Assembly (NCBI GenBank): GCA_963576735.1
Contig: OY755178.1
Coordinates: 19,220,001-19,284,000, forward strand
Source of the DNA: Bedellia somnulentella
Taxonomy: Eukaryota > Arthropoda > Insecta > Lepidoptera > Bedelliidae
Direction: 5' to 3'
Length of the DNA stretch: 64,000 nucleotides
Part shown: positions 22,931 to 33,004 of the stretch, in pieces
Layout of the letters: each line of letters opens with the position of its first letter
How positions within the stretch are numbered: position 1 is the first letter of the stretch
The notes under the pieces: generated by a model
The model's database searches: none
What the model saw: only the letters and a program-made list of their open reading frames with translations
What the model was told of the DNA's origin: nothing
Translations under genes and position numbers: made by a program

Positions 22931-22948
22931 TGGCGCAGTCGATAGGAT
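22931..22948 (+). promoter_or_regulatory. Primer-binding site
   Basis: tggcgcagtcgataggat starts one base after the LTR. The TGGCGCAGTCG core is, from memory, that of insect gypsy elements primed by tRNA-Ser; the primer identity is inferred. Confidence 0.75.
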
Positions 22949-22986
22949 TCAGTTTTTGCAGTTAAACAGTTGTTGTAATTGTTAAA

Positions 22987-25900
22987 ATGTCATTGCCAGC
23001 GGGAGTGTTAGCGGTTTTCAACCACGAAATCCATGATTGGGATTATTTTAAAGGACGGTTGGAGCAATGGTTCCTGGTCAATGACCTTGAAGGTGAAGTC
23101 GAGAAAATGGCGGTTAAACGACGAGCTATTCTTTTAAGTAGTTTGGCAGAGACTACTTATCGACTCATTCGGGATTTAGCATTACCTGATGAAGTGGGAA
23201 TCCTGTCTTATGGAAAAGTGATCGAGTTGTTGGACGGTCATTTTTATGAAAATCGTTGCAGTTTTGCCGAACGCCATCGGTTTCACATAGCAGTTCAGTC
23301 ACCGGGCGAATCCTTTGCGGCATGGGCAGCGCGAGTACGTGGACTGGCTAAAAATTGCGAATTTTCATCGGCCTGTTTAGATGAGAATCTCAGAGACCGA
23401 TTTGTGTTAGGGCTGGCTATGGGACCGGCTCGTGACAAATTATTTTCGGAATCGTTGGAGCAGCTCACACTACAAAAGGCGGTACGGCTGGCTGAGAGCA
23501 TTGAGTGCGCCCGGGCTGGAGCTCGGATGGCGCAAGTGACTCAGCCACAGTTTGTGGAGGTTCACAAGATGGTGGCGCGCGACAACGGTGAGGCGGCTGC
23601 TGTGGTAAATCGATCCAAAGGAAATGACGGGGATCCCGGTGTGACTCGAGACAGTTTAAAGTGTTTTGTATGCGGCCTTTTTGGACATATCGGAAAAAAA
23701 TGTCGTTTCAAAAACGTTAAGTGCAAAAAGTGCGGTACGAAAGGTCACATGCAAAGAATGTGTACGGAATCAGGGAAACTTCATGTAAATCAGCATTATT
23801 TACAGTGTTGTTCGGATGACGACGATGTTGGTAAGAGATTATTATTTAATATTAGAACTAGCCGGGGTGAACCAATGCAGGAACAAGTTAAAGTTAATAA
23901 CAGGATGTTGTTTTTTGAAATTGATACGGGCTCGGCAGTAATGGTCATTTCTGACATATTATATTTTAAATATTTTTCGGAATACCCGTTGCAAAATAGT
24001 GAAAAAATTTTGTGTAGTTACAACGGCGGTAAAATAACAATCTTAGGTAAAATTGTGTTGCCATTCTGTTACAAATCTCGAACAGAAAACATAGAGGTGT
24101 TCGTCGTTGAAAACGGTGGACCGCCGTTACTAGGACGTGATTTTATTGCCAAATTTAATTTACAAATTTGCTCAATTAATAACTGTGAGTCAACAAATTA
24201 CTTAGACAAGTTCACAAAGCAATATCCGAAGTTATTCTCGGACAGTTTAGGCGTTTGTAATGGTGTAGAGGTTAGTCTGAATTTAAAGCCAGGTTCGACA
24301 CCAGTTTATTGTAAATCACGACCCGTGCCTTTTGCTTTAAAACCTAAACTGGAGGAAGAAATCGATCGATTAGAAAATTTAGGCATTTTAAAACCGGTTT
24401 CTTTCTCAGAATACGCAAGCCCTATAGTTCCAGTGTTAAGGAAAGATGGCAAAATTAGGTTGTGCGCCGATTACTCTGTTTCCATCAATAAGCAATTGTT
24501 GGTTGACAAGTATCCTTTGCCGCGTATTGAGGAGTTATTTTCAAAGTTACACAATGGAGTAAAATTTTCGAAATTGGACTTATCAGGCGCGTACCAACAA
24601 TTGATTTTGAATGAACAGTCACAAAACCTTACCTGCATTAACACTCATAAGGGTCTTTATAACTTCACGAGGTTAGTATTTGGTTTGTCATGTGCACCGG
24701 CAATTTTCCAAAGAACTCTTGCAAACATTCTGTCAGCACCTAATCATGACGTGAATTCCCACCCGGCCCCTCCTAAAGGACTACTCCAGGAGGGTGTACT
24801 ACAGTTCCTTGATGACATATTGATAACTGGTAGAACCGAGGAGGAACATTTAAATAGGTTAAACGAAGTTTTCCGTCGCTTAGAAAAGGCGGGGTTAGTT
24901 CTAAAAAAAGAAAAATGCAGTTTTTTTCAGGATTCAGTGACGTATTTAGGGTTTATAATTAATAAGCATGGTTTACATAAATGTCCAGAAAAAGTCAGTG
25001 CCATTGTCAATGCGAAGACTCCAAAAAACACAACTGAGTTAAAATCATTTTTAGGTTTAGTCAATTACTATAGGATTTTTATTAAAAGCGCATCTTCTAT
25101 CTTGGCCCCATTGCATGATTTGTTACAAAAGAATGTAAAATGGCAATGGACCAAGGAACACGACGTATCATTTAAATTAATTAAGAATGATTTGGCATCC
25201 GAAAAAACACTTGCACATTTTAACGCTGATGCGCGAATTATTTTGACGGTGGATGCGTCACCTTGGGGTCTCGGAGCTGTGTTATCTCAAATAGATAAAG
25301 ATGAGGTGGAGCGTCCGATTTCATATGCATCTAGATCATTAAATTCTGCTGAAAAAAATTACAGCCAAATTCAAAAGGAAGCAACAGCAATTGTTTATGG
25401 GGTGAAAAAATTTCACCAATATTTATACGGTAGGTCTGTCCCTTTTTTGCTAAGAACCGATCACAAGCCACTCCTTTCCATTTTCCATCCCGAAAAAGGG
25501 ATCCCCGAAGTGTCAGCAAATAGATTACAAAGGTACGCACTATTTTTATCTGCATATAATTATAAAATCGAGTATGTAAAGAGTGCATCCAACTGTGCGG
25601 ACTTCCTTAGTCGTTCGATGCCGTGTGATAGTAGCGAACCGGTTTGTTACGCGAGCGCGGAGTCGCAGCACGACGCGGCGTGCTATATCAACTTCGTATT
25701 TGACTCGCAAACGGCTTTGTTATCAATAGATGAAGTCGCTCGCTGCTCCGCTTTGAATAAAATAACGTCACAAGTTATATCATATGTAAAAAATGGTTGG
25801 CCTACAAACATATGCGATAAGGAACTTCGTCCTTATTATTTGTGTAAATCGGAGTTAGCTGTGGAAAGGGGTTGTTTGATGCGAGGTTCTAAATTAGTTA

Positions 25901-27210
25901 TTCCGGTGGAATTACAGTTAGTAATATTTAATGAATTACATAGGGGTCATATCGGCATAGTAAAAATGAAAGCGGACGCTCGCTCTCGTTTCTGGTGGCC
26001 CGGAATGTCCACCTCGTTAGAGCGCGCGCTGGCTGACTGCGCGGTGTGCACGCAGCTACAGGCCGCGCCCGCCCGCGCCCCGCTCACATCTTGGCCTTAT
26101 CCTCCAGAGCCCTGGTATAGGGTTCATCTGGATTTTTTAGGCCCGTTTAATAATAAAACATTTTTAGTAGTAGTGGATGCGTTTTCGAAATGGGTCGAAG
26201 TGTTTAACGTTAGTACGGGGTACGGTTCAAAGATCGTCATTAAATTATTATGTGAAATAATGGCTAGGTATGGGTTGATTCACACAATTTGCTCGGACAA
26301 TGGCCCTTCTTTTGTTTCTACCGAGTTTGCGGCATTTTGCAAAGCTAATGGTATCACTCATTTGACATCTCCGGCTTACCACCCCGCGAGCAATGGCCAA
26401 GCTGAGAGCTACGTGAAAATAGTAAAAAAGGCGCTTAAGGGTATTTTATTAGTTGACGACAGGAATTTAGACGAAAAACTGAATGAGTTTTTATTTAATT
26501 ATAGGAATTCGGAACATTCAGCGACAAAAAATTCACCTGCAGAGGTTCTCTTTGGGCGTAAACTTCGTTGTCGGTTAGATTTGCTGAAACTTTTACCATT
26601 ACCGTCATCCGATACAATACTGTCTTCTAATGTGAAATCGAATCAGACCTTACAGGCTAAGTGTTATAAGGGAAATAGAAAAATTTGTTTTTGTTTAAAT
26701 GAAATAGTAAATGTTAGGACTTATCATAATAATAGAACATTTTGGACTAAAGGTGTTATTAAGAAAAAATGCGGTAACTCAATTTATTTAGTGTTAACTT
26801 TGGGGAATAACAATTTAGTGAAAAGACACAAAAACCAAATTCAAAGATTGAAGGGGGAGAGAGTGTCGGAAGAGGTTGCGTTCAAAAATGAGATGGCGGT
26901 AAAGCCATCGGCTGAAATAATCGATGGGCCTGATATCAAGCCACTTAGTCTACCTCGTGTTTTGACTCCTGCCTGTAAACAGCCAGTATTGCCAGTTTCA
27001 ACGGGTTTCCCCGACGAAATACCACAAGTATCAACTCTAGATGAAGTCAGACCAACACGGTCTACGGAACTCGAAAAGGGCATTAGTACAGCGAACGCTA
27101 ATGATAAGGAGCCAGTTACCTCGTCCTCTCCTATGCGAGGCGAACCTTCATCGTCGGAGCCGCCAAATCTACGACCACGTCCACATGTCGATTATAAACA
27201 GTATTTTTAG
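22987..27210 (+). CDS. Gag-Pol polyprotein of mag-like Ty3/gypsy element
   Basis: A single 1407-codon frame with no frameshift. Order: capsid-like gag (1-220); two zinc knuckles CFVCGLFGHIGKKC (226-239) and CKKCGTKGHMQRMC (246-259); aspartic protease with IDTGS (312-316) and LLGRDFI (381-387); reverse transcriptase with the catalytic box as FLDDILITG (607-615); RNase H with LTVDAS and later RTDHKPL; integrase with HHCC zinc site (H985, H988, C1018, C1021) and catalytic D1049, D1104, E1140 (D-35-E). The C-terminal tail is hydrophilic. It would assemble particles, copy the RNA and integrate the cDNA. About 16 extra residues sit between FQRTLANIL and FLDD (aa ~584-603). Starts at the first ATG, 57 bp after the LTR. 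All visible catalytic residues are kept, so it may be active. Confidence 0.95.
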   Translation: MSLPAGVLAVFNHEIHDWDYFKGRLEQWFLVNDLEGEVEKMAVKRRAILLSSLAETTYRLIRDLALPDEVGILSYGKVIELLDGHFYENRCSFAERHRFHIAVQSPGESFAAWAARVRGLAKNCEFSSACLDENLRDRFVLGLAMGPARDKLFSESLEQLTLQKAVRLAESIECARAGARMAQVTQPQFVEVHKMVARDNGEAAAVVNRSKGNDGDPGVTRDSLKCFVCGLFGHIGKKCRFKNVKCKKCGTKGHMQRMCTESGKLHVNQHYLQCCSDDDDVGKRLLFNIRTSRGEPMQEQVKVNNRMLFFEIDTGSAVMVISDILYFKYFSEYPLQNSEKILCSYNGGKITILGKIVLPFCYKSRTENIEVFVVENGGPPLLGRDFIAKFNLQICSINNCESTNYLDKFTKQYPKLFSDSLGVCNGVEVSLNLKPGSTPVYCKSRPVPFALKPKLEEEIDRLENLGILKPVSFSEYASPIVPVLRKDGKIRLCADYSVSINKQLLVDKYPLPRIEELFSKLHNGVKFSKLDLSGAYQQLILNEQSQNLTCINTHKGLYNFTRLVFGLSCAPAIFQRTLANILSAPNHDVNSHPAPPKGLLQEGVLQFLDDILITGRTEEEHLNRLNEVFRRLEKAGLVLKKEKCSFFQDSVTYLGFIINKHGLHKCPEKVSAIVNAKTPKNTTELKSFLGLVNYYRIFIKSASSILAPLHDLLQKNVKWQWTKEHDVSFKLIKNDLASEKTLAHFNADARIILTVDASPWGLGAVLSQIDKDEVERPISYASRSLNSAEKNYSQIQKEATAIVYGVKKFHQYLYGRSVPFLLRTDHKPLLSIFHPEKGIPEVSANRLQRYALFLSAYNYKIEYVKSASNCADFLSRSMPCDSSEPVCYASAESQHDAACYINFVFDSQTALLSIDEVARCSALNKITSQVISYVKNGWPTNICDKELRPYYLCKSELAVERGCLMRGSKLVIPVELQLVIFNELHRGHIGIVKMKADARSRFWWPGMSTSLERALADCAVCTQLQAAPARAPLTSWPYPPEPWYRVHLDFLGPFNNKTFLVVVDAFSKWVEVFNVSTGYGSKIVIKLLCEIMARYGLIHTICSDNGPSFVSTEFAAFCKANGITHLTSPAYHPASNGQAESYVKIVKKALKGILLVDDRNLDEKLNEFLFNYRNSEHSATKNSPAEVLFGRKLRCRLDLLKLLPLPSSDTILSSNVKSNQTLQAKCYKGNRKICFCLNEIVNVRTYHNNRTFWTKGVIKKKCGNSIYLVLTLGNNNLVKRHKNQIQRLKGERVSEEVAFKNEMAVKPSAEIIDGPDIKPLSLPRVLTPACKQPVLPVSTGFPDEIPQVSTLDEVRPTRSTELEKGISTANANDKEPVTSSSPMRGEPSSSEPPNLRPRPHVDYKQYF

Positions 27211-27260
27211 TTTTTGCGTTGTATAACTATCTTGTATAAAAAGTATTAACAATTTATTGT

Positions 27261-27268
27261 GGGAGGAA
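27261..27268 (+). promoter_or_regulatory. Polypurine tract
   Basis: gggaggaa lies directly before the 3' LTR, the expected plus-strand primer position. Confidence 0.85.
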
Positions 27269-27375
27269 TGTTGTAATTTATATAGTGTGGGTACTTTAAC
27301 AATTATTGGTAAACGTCAGTCGGAATAAATCTCTCAAGCCGTTAATACGTTTTCTCATTTCTCTCCGAAATAACA
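27269..27375 (+). repeat. 3' LTR (107 bp)
   Basis: Begins tgttgtaatttatatagtg; one mismatch to the 5' LTR. Followed by ataat. Confidence 0.95.
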
Positions 27376-27380
27376 ATAAT

Positions 27381-27692
27381 GATTTAGTTTGAAGTGATTA
27401 TTTCTAATTTCAAGGGAAAAATATGGATATTTACATCTGCTTGAAGACTTAAACGCCCGATTTCTGAATTGAGTATTCAAGCTGAGAACGACTTAAATAT
27501 TGTTTTGTCTCATTCAGTTGTTAAGATTTCAATGCGACAGAACGATACTTAAGTTGTTCTCAACTGGAATACTCAATTCAGAAAACGGACGAAAGTTTTT
27601 TTTATTATATTTAGTAAACAATTCGATTAATCTCGATCTCAGCAAACAGACCTCTAATTTACATCCCTCGGAATTTTTTACTGCATTTCTAA
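27381..27692. other. Non-coding flank of the gypsy element
   Basis: Contains an imperfect inverted pair: cccgatttctgaattgagta (27458) and actcaattcagaaaacgg (27572), about 130 bp apart, probably the ends of a small old MITE. No gene. Confidence 0.4.
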
Positions 27693-27925
27693 GATGCTGC
27701 GTAGTGTCGGATTAGAATATCACTACCCCATTTCTACCTGTGGGTGATCGTAAGAGGCGAATACGGAGATAGGGCCTTTTTAAGTTATTTTTGGGCGATA
27801 TGGTTGGAGACCCGTCACCAGCAATTTATCCCCACTAAACTTAAAAAGTGGCTGAGATATTGCACAGTCCAAAGTTCTGGCTAACCCGGTAAGGAATTTA
27901 TAGTCGTGAGTATATGTGTGTATTT
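27693..27925 (+). mobile_element. LS-SINE, B type
   Basis: tgcgtagtgtcggattagaa head; ctgtgggtgatcgtaagagg marks the B type; tail atagtcgtgagtatatgtgt. Confidence 0.85.
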
Positions 27926-28130
27926 CTAGGATATTAAATTTCACAGCTTTTTGCCAACAGAAATAAAATAGGTAGCTGAAAATTAAAGGCCGTTAGCGAT
28001 TGACCTCTAACTATCTAACCACTATCTACGAATTTAGAAAAACCTAGTTCGTTCAGTCACTTTGTAGATTGCTATTACAAGAGATAGTTCATAAAGGTTT
28101 AAGATTATTCTGATTGGTCTTAATTGGAGA

Positions 28131-28508
28131 CGACGTGATAGCTCAATGGGTAGAACACCGGTTAACGTGCAAGCGTCTAGTGTTCAAATCCCGGGTCGGG
28201 CCTACACCAATTTGTCTTTTCTAAAGACATGTGTGTGGTTAATTTATCATGGTTGTTAACGGTGAGGGAATACATCGTGAGGAAACCCACATGGCTGAGT
28301 TGTACTCAGTCATGTGACAGTGTATTCATACAAAACGGCGATAGGCCTGCCCCCTATCACGTGAGTACACTGTCCATGCAAAACGTGGGTACTCTGAACA
28401 CCAGGTGACAAAGTCACGTGATGTTCAGAAGTATTAGTACCTCTGCCAACCCCCTCAGGGATATTTTAGCGTGAACGTTTATGTTTATGCTATGTTATGT
28501 TTATGTCT
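28131..28508 (+). mobile_element. tRNA-headed SINE, full-length copy
   Basis: The head is tRNA-derived: box A-like tgatagctcaatgggtag and box B-like gtgttcaaatccc, with cccgggtcgggcc. The ~300-bp body holds gttaacggtgagggaa, acatggctgagttgtactca, gtgagtacactgtccatgc, gtgacaaagtcacgtgatgt and cgtgaacgtttatgttta, then a (tatgt)n-like tail. gtcttaatt flanks both sides as a likely 9-bp TSD. It needs a LINE partner for reverse transcription; its tail is unlike that of the RTE-like LINE here, so a different helper is likely. Confidence 0.85.
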
Positions 28509-28584
28509 TAATTACAAATTGCTATGAATATTTAAATTAATTATTTTACAAGTATGGGTAATCCAAAGTTATACAATATTTTAT

Positions 28585-28700
28585 GTTATGTTACCTTGTC
28601 CTCTATCAACTTCCAATTGTGGCTGAGGATTTACTAACTCTGAAACTCCAACCCCTTTTTTAGATTTATGGCCGTGAGTATATATATTTATGTATGTTGG
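28585..28700 (+). mobile_element. LS-SINE, 5'-truncated tail
   Basis: caacttccaattgtggctga to gatttatggccgtgagtata. Confidence 0.75.
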
Positions 28701-29174
28701 TTTTGTTGCTCGAAAATATGTGATTTTTGTCTTAAAACTTGTCGTCTAATATACTAATTGTTAAGGTTAAACAATGAACCAGTTTTCCTTATCAGCGAAA
28801 ACCACAAGTGTAGCTCAACATAAACAGTACTGCCCAGGCTGTACTTCAAGGAATCCCCTCTCACCAACCTAATATGAAATGTCAGTCACGTAGATGCTCG
28901 CATCAAAACGATAAACATCATTTGGAGTCATGTGTCATGGTTTTCGGCTGGTTTACGTTTCAAAATGGGCGACGGACAAGGTTATGTCCCGAATGTTACT
29001 GTTGACAATACTTCAATGTCAAAAAGAGGCAAAACAAGTAAACGTCATGATGAAAATAGGTCAAAACAGATCCTTGAAGAAGAACCACTTTACAAGAATA
29101 AAATAGTTATCATTTGACTTTAACTTCAAATTCCATCAATAATTTGGTTTCAACATAAGATTAATAAATAAAGA
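28701..29174. other. Non-coding stretch with an unrecognised short frame
   Basis: A 61-codon frame at 28932-29117 (plus) has no known domain and no splice or codon signs that support it. Otherwise nothing. Confidence 0.35.
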
Positions 29175-29198
29175 ATAAATAAAGGAAAGAAAAACTTC

Positions 29199-29270
29199 GA
29201 CACAGGCGGGAATCGAACCCGCGACCTCGGGTATACGCCCCCGTCGCTCTGCCAATTGAGCTACCGTGTC
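29199..29270 (-). ncRNA. tRNA-like module (TL-SINE unit)
   Basis: Minus strand: acceptor GACACGG/CCTGTGTC, perfect T stem GCGGG/CCCGC around TTCGATT, D stem GCTC/GAGC. The anticodon arm is abnormal as in the 12.3-kb copy. Confidence 0.75.
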
Positions 29271-29496
29271 AATGGCTGCCAGCGCGAAATTCTTCTATCC
29301 TTTATTTCTTTTACACGTTTAAGTAGTGTTTGCGTTTCCTACCTCCGAATTTTACTAATTCGGAAGACCACTTGTCTACCTTTTCAGATAGAATGCAAAT
29401 GTTGAAAACGCCTAACTATCACATAATTTTAATCTTTTTGTTCATGAAAACCTAATGTGGGGAATATTACTAATAAATAAAGGACAGAAAAACTTC

Positions 29497-29567
29497 GACA
29501 CAGGCGGGAATCGAACCCGCGACCTCGGGTATACGCCCCGTCGCTCTGCCAATTGAGCTACCGTGTT
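29497..29567 (-). ncRNA. tRNA-like module (TL-SINE unit), one base deleted
   Basis: As the neighbouring module but with gccccgtc instead of gcccccgtc, and the first acceptor base changed by the adjoining MITE insertion. Confidence 0.7.
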
Positions 29568-29699
29568 AAATTAAAGTTTTGATTTAATTTGGCTAGTTTT
29601 CACCACAAAATCAAATTAAAATGTACCTAGCAGATAAGTTGATTATCATGATAACTCGTATGTGGAAACGAGCCAAGTTAAATCAAAACTTTAATTTAA
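29566..29699. mobile_element. 134-bp MITE, long TIRs, TTAA ends
   Basis: Ends ttaaattaaagttttgattt and its complement, with about 38 bp of near-perfect inverted repeat (inner edge ggctagttttcaccac / gtggaaacgagcc). Both ends begin with ttaa, as for piggyBac-type target duplication. It joins directly to the TL-SINE module. Confidence 0.65.
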
Positions 29700-31160
29700 C
29701 TTGTTATCTACTTTGTATTTCAGGATTATTTGCAGTGCTTGGCAACCATTCAGATAGGTGAATTTCCCAAGTGATGATTTTTTTTGTCCTCGTTGAAATT
29801 CATATTTCAAAAAGAGAATACCGTTTTCAATTATTTATCAACGTATAGGGTAGGTAGTTACCTGACTGGGGCAAAAAGATTATTTGTCTAAGTCTATGTC
29901 TTTAGGTAGAAATTAAGGCCTAAACCCAGTTTTTTCTCACATCGGTGCTGTCCCCCTACTTTTTTTACAGACAAATGTGCTTGTAAGACCACCAATAATG
30001 TTAAATGTAGCTTAAAAATTATTCTAATCGATAGCGTATAAATCATTTTATTAGTAAATGATAGATTTTACTTTATAACTAGCGATATTTTTTACTGAGT
30101 GGCACAAACATACTTGTCTTGGAATAATGTAGCAAATCGGTGGGTAAAATTTAAGTCTCTCCAATCTTGTATAAACCAGTCCTATGGCCTCCCCTCCCGC
30201 AAATTTGCTCAGATTTAGTGACGTGCATAAGCGCAATCAGGTCGGACGTGCACAAGTTCGCTGCGTTTTCCCGCCAAAAACGTAAGTATTCAGATTTTTG
30301 GGTCCTGGACATTTTTTTCAAGTTATCGGTGGTTGCTTTATCTTGCTTAATTACTGGAAATTTTACAGTTTTCTACTTTTAACAAAGGCATTTAGCATAC
30401 TAGTTTTCATAACTGTTTTTGAATAGTGCCTAGATTCAGTAAACCGCGAAAAATTGTGCATTTTCTCATGTCGGTGTTCTCATATCGGTGGAATCGGTGG
30501 CTTTTTTCCCCACCGATGTGATAAATTCCACCGATATGATAAGGAAACTTGGATCGGTGGCTTATTTCTCAAATCGGTGCATTGAATTGTAAACAACGCA
30601 TAGTTTTATCATATCGGTGAATGGACTTCTCATGTCGGTGGATGGCTTTATCATTTCGGTGGATTGATTTATCACATCAGTGTATCCTATTATTAACATC
30701 CGTGTGTAGTTACCATAGATTAACGAATCGTTTTTCTTTACAAAAATGAACAGAGCGCGGGACCGAGAAATGATTATTTAATGTAAACTGGCCCAGAGGA
30801 AGAGCATTTTTTTGCAGCATAAGCCCGTTGTAGAAATTTAGTAAGTTTAGTAAGTTGTTATCAAAATTATATATTTTTGTGATTAAAAGTAATAATTAAA
30901 GTAAGTACGTTACTCATGTGATAAATAATTAATGTTTATCTATTGTAAAAGACTGATTTTCTTAAACTCAAAGAATTTATATAATAGAAGTTATGTGTAG
31001 ATTATGAATGTTAATTTGAAATTTAAACAGTAACGACGAACAACTTATTTAAGATGCAAGAGTTGTGGACGGATATCAATTAATAAAGTGATTTTGAAAC
31101 AACGTCGTTGTAGTTATTTACTTATATTATCCGCAACATGTACATATAAAAATATTACAT

Positions 31161-31360
31161 ACTAGCAGACGCCCTGCGGTTTCACACGCGTAGTTCCTGT
31201 TCCCGTAGGAATTTCAGGATAAAACATAGCCTATGTGTTAATCCAGGTTATATCCTATCTCTCCACCAAAATTGATTGAAATCCATACAGCCCTTTTTGC
31301 GTGAAAGAGTAACAAAGATCCATCCATCCTTACAAACTCTCGCATGTATAACCTTAGAAA
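31161..31360 (+). mobile_element. Dispersed repeat starting ctagcagacgccctgcggtt
   Basis: Blocks gtaggaatttcaggataaaa, catagcctatgtgttaatcc and ccaaaattgattgaaatcc are those of a widespread lepidopteran non-coding repeat; a related scrap lies at 52850-53060 (gggataaaaagtatcctatg). Confidence 0.55.
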
Positions 31361-31377
31361 GATAACTACCAATGTCC

Positions 31378-31918
31378 ATACATAGGCAATCTATAGGTGT
31401 AGGGACCATAATCCTGTAGGAAATTTATGAAATGATATATCATCTTAACTCTTTTTCATACTTTTCCTAGGCAATGTAAAGAATTCCTAAGCATTCTATA
31501 GAATGCCTGTTGAATCACTGGCAAACTACAAAATGTTATACCTATGCTACAATGGGAAGTAGGAAAGAGGGGTAAAAATAAATGCAAGTGCGTAATAGAG
31601 CAAGCGAAGCTGAACAAAGTAAAACGAAGCTCTCCGGAGCCAGCGGAGAACACGGAACGATGATGGGGAGTTTGTGGAGCTGGTGGAGTGGAGCTTCGTG
31701 GAACTGAGTGAAGTGCAGCGCAGTGAAATGAAGCCTCGCGTGTTTGGTTATTATCAGACACTGAAAAATTTACGACCGAAAATGCAAGGTATATTTTTCA
31801 CAAACTTTTAACACATTGCCTGATGTTTATTAGGTATTCTTTAGAATGCCTAGGCAAGGTGTAAAGTCAATATTATTTCATACATTGCCTTAAATACAGA
31901 TTGCCTATAACATATGTA
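31378..31918. mobile_element. ~540-bp MITE with aggcaatct ends
   Basis: The left end acataggcaatctata is mirrored by acagattgcctataac at the right. Subterminal gcattctatagaatgcc is a palindrome and recurs inverted near 31850. The core (31610-31740) repeats short gtggag and gaagc words. A fragment of the same family lies at 42380-42570. Confidence 0.55.
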
Positions 31919-32485
31919 ATACAGCTAGATTGGTAGGTACGGCTGCACTCAGAATCTAAACGGTATGACGGTAGATGTAAATAAACGTACGCATTTTTTA
32001 TGAATACAATAGCAAGATATCAATAAATTGTTTGTTATTAAAACACCTTGTAAAACAGGTTATTCATTAATGTTTTTAAAATTGATAGATTTATCATTTC
32101 GGTGGATAGAATTATCATATCGGTGATTCGACTTATCATGTCGGTGCCAAGTCTTTTCATATCGGTGTACATGAAAAACGATCGCTGGATATTGTATCAT
32201 ATCGGTGGCCATCAAAACTTAAACCTCAATATCTCCTTAGTTTAAGTAAATACTAATATGTAAGTAAGTGTAACGATATAAATACCCATAGAAGAATACA
32301 TAACAGTTGGAAAACATGTATAAAAACATGATTTCAAAAGATTCACCGATATGATAAAAAAACAGCATTTGTTGAAATTCACCCAGATATCAATCCTTTT
32401 GTCTGCGAAGTCTTTTAGTTAACAAATTATAAATTTTTGTATTGTATTTGCTTGGCTAACATTCTTTACATTTAAAATGTTTTTG

Positions 32486-32635
32486 GTGGGATTTCTTTTA
32501 CATATTTAAGTAGTGTTTGCGTTTCCTACCTCCCAATGTTTACTTATTGGATTCTCGCCTGTGTCGAAGTTTTTCTTTCCTTTATTTATTAGTAATAATC
32601 CCCACGTGAGGTTTTCATGAACAAAAAGATTTAAA
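32486..32635 (+). mobile_element. TL-SINE relic lacking the tRNA-like module
   Basis: Keeps agtgtttgcgtttcctacct, the module's last bases gcctgtgtcgaa, the tttctttcctttatttatta end and the ttttcatgaacaaaaagatt arm; most of the cloverleaf is deleted. Confidence 0.65.
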
Positions 32636-32644
32636 TTCAACATA

Positions 32645-32900
32645 AGATGTCGTGTAGTGCCGGCTTAGAATGTCACTACCCCTTTCTGCCCACGGGTGTT
32701 GTAAGAGGCAACTAAGGGTATGGGGCTTTTTTTAAGTGAGTTTTGGGCGATGCGGTTGGAGACCCATCACCAACGATACTTATTTCTACTATCTTCACCC
32801 CTATTAACTTCCAAATGTGCGTGAGGAATTTCTAGCTCTGAACCTCTGGGTACCCCTTTTTGGGATTTATGGCCGTGAGTATATGTATGTATGTATATAA
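32645..32900 (+). mobile_element. LS-SINE, C type, with 11-bp TSD
   Basis: Head gtgtagtgccggcttagaat, C-type block cccacgggtgttgtaagagg, tail gtgagtatatgtatgtatgt. aacataagatg flanks both ends. Confidence 0.9.
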
Positions 32901-33004
32901 CATAAGATGAAATTAAATTGCGTTTTTCATAATATTTTTATTACATATATTTTATTTAAATTCGTTATGATTATCAAACAATTTCTATAACATTAGTTTT
33001 TGAA

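Larger units (their letters stand above)
22823..27375 (+). mobile_element. Complete Ty3/gypsy LTR retrotransposon, mag-like
   Basis: Two 107-bp LTRs (22823-22929, 27269-27375) enclose a primer-binding site, one long gag-pol frame and a polypurine tract. The 5-bp target duplication ataat precedes the left LTR (22818-22822) and follows the right one (27376-27380). The LTRs differ at one position only (tgttgttat against tgttgtaat), so insertion is recent. Short LTRs, two CCHC knuckles and a probable tRNA-Ser primer suit the Mag lineage first known from silkworm; this placement rests on features, not a tree. There is no third frame for an envelope protein. Confidence 0.95.
29175..29567 (-). mobile_element. 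TL-SINE dimer (298-bp period)
   Basis: Two tRNA-like modules, 29199-29270 and 29497-29567, lie in the same orientation. Between them is the unit body: tgcaaatgttgaaaacgcct, gtaggaaacgc complement and leader ttcatgaaaacctaatgtgg. The outer module has lost one C in the anticodon arm and its 5' end is cut by the TTAA-flanked MITE at 29566. Confidence 0.8.
29935..32355. mobile_element. Candidate transposon with ~17 ATCGGTG-type repeats at both ends
   Basis: A motif of the form tatcat(a/g/t)tcggtgg occurs about 11 times in 30465-30685 and six times in 32090-32355, mostly direct, some inverted (caccgatatgat), plus a lone copy at 29940. The 1.4 kb between contains other dispersed repeats (31161-31360, 31378-31918) and no transposase frame. 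Dense subterminal motif clusters on both sides of a core resemble transposase-binding ends of a non-autonomous DNA transposon. Exact termini and TSD were not found. Confidence 0.5.

Noticed and set aside
23295..27083. Minus-strand frames within the gypsy element
   Set aside because: Antisense to an intact gag-pol; no domain seen.
28932..29117. Short plus-strand frame as a small gene or transposase piece
   Set aside because: Checked in all three frames; no transposase or other motif matched.
31456..31761. 101-codon minus-strand frame
   Set aside because: Lies in the repetitive core of a MITE; no domain.
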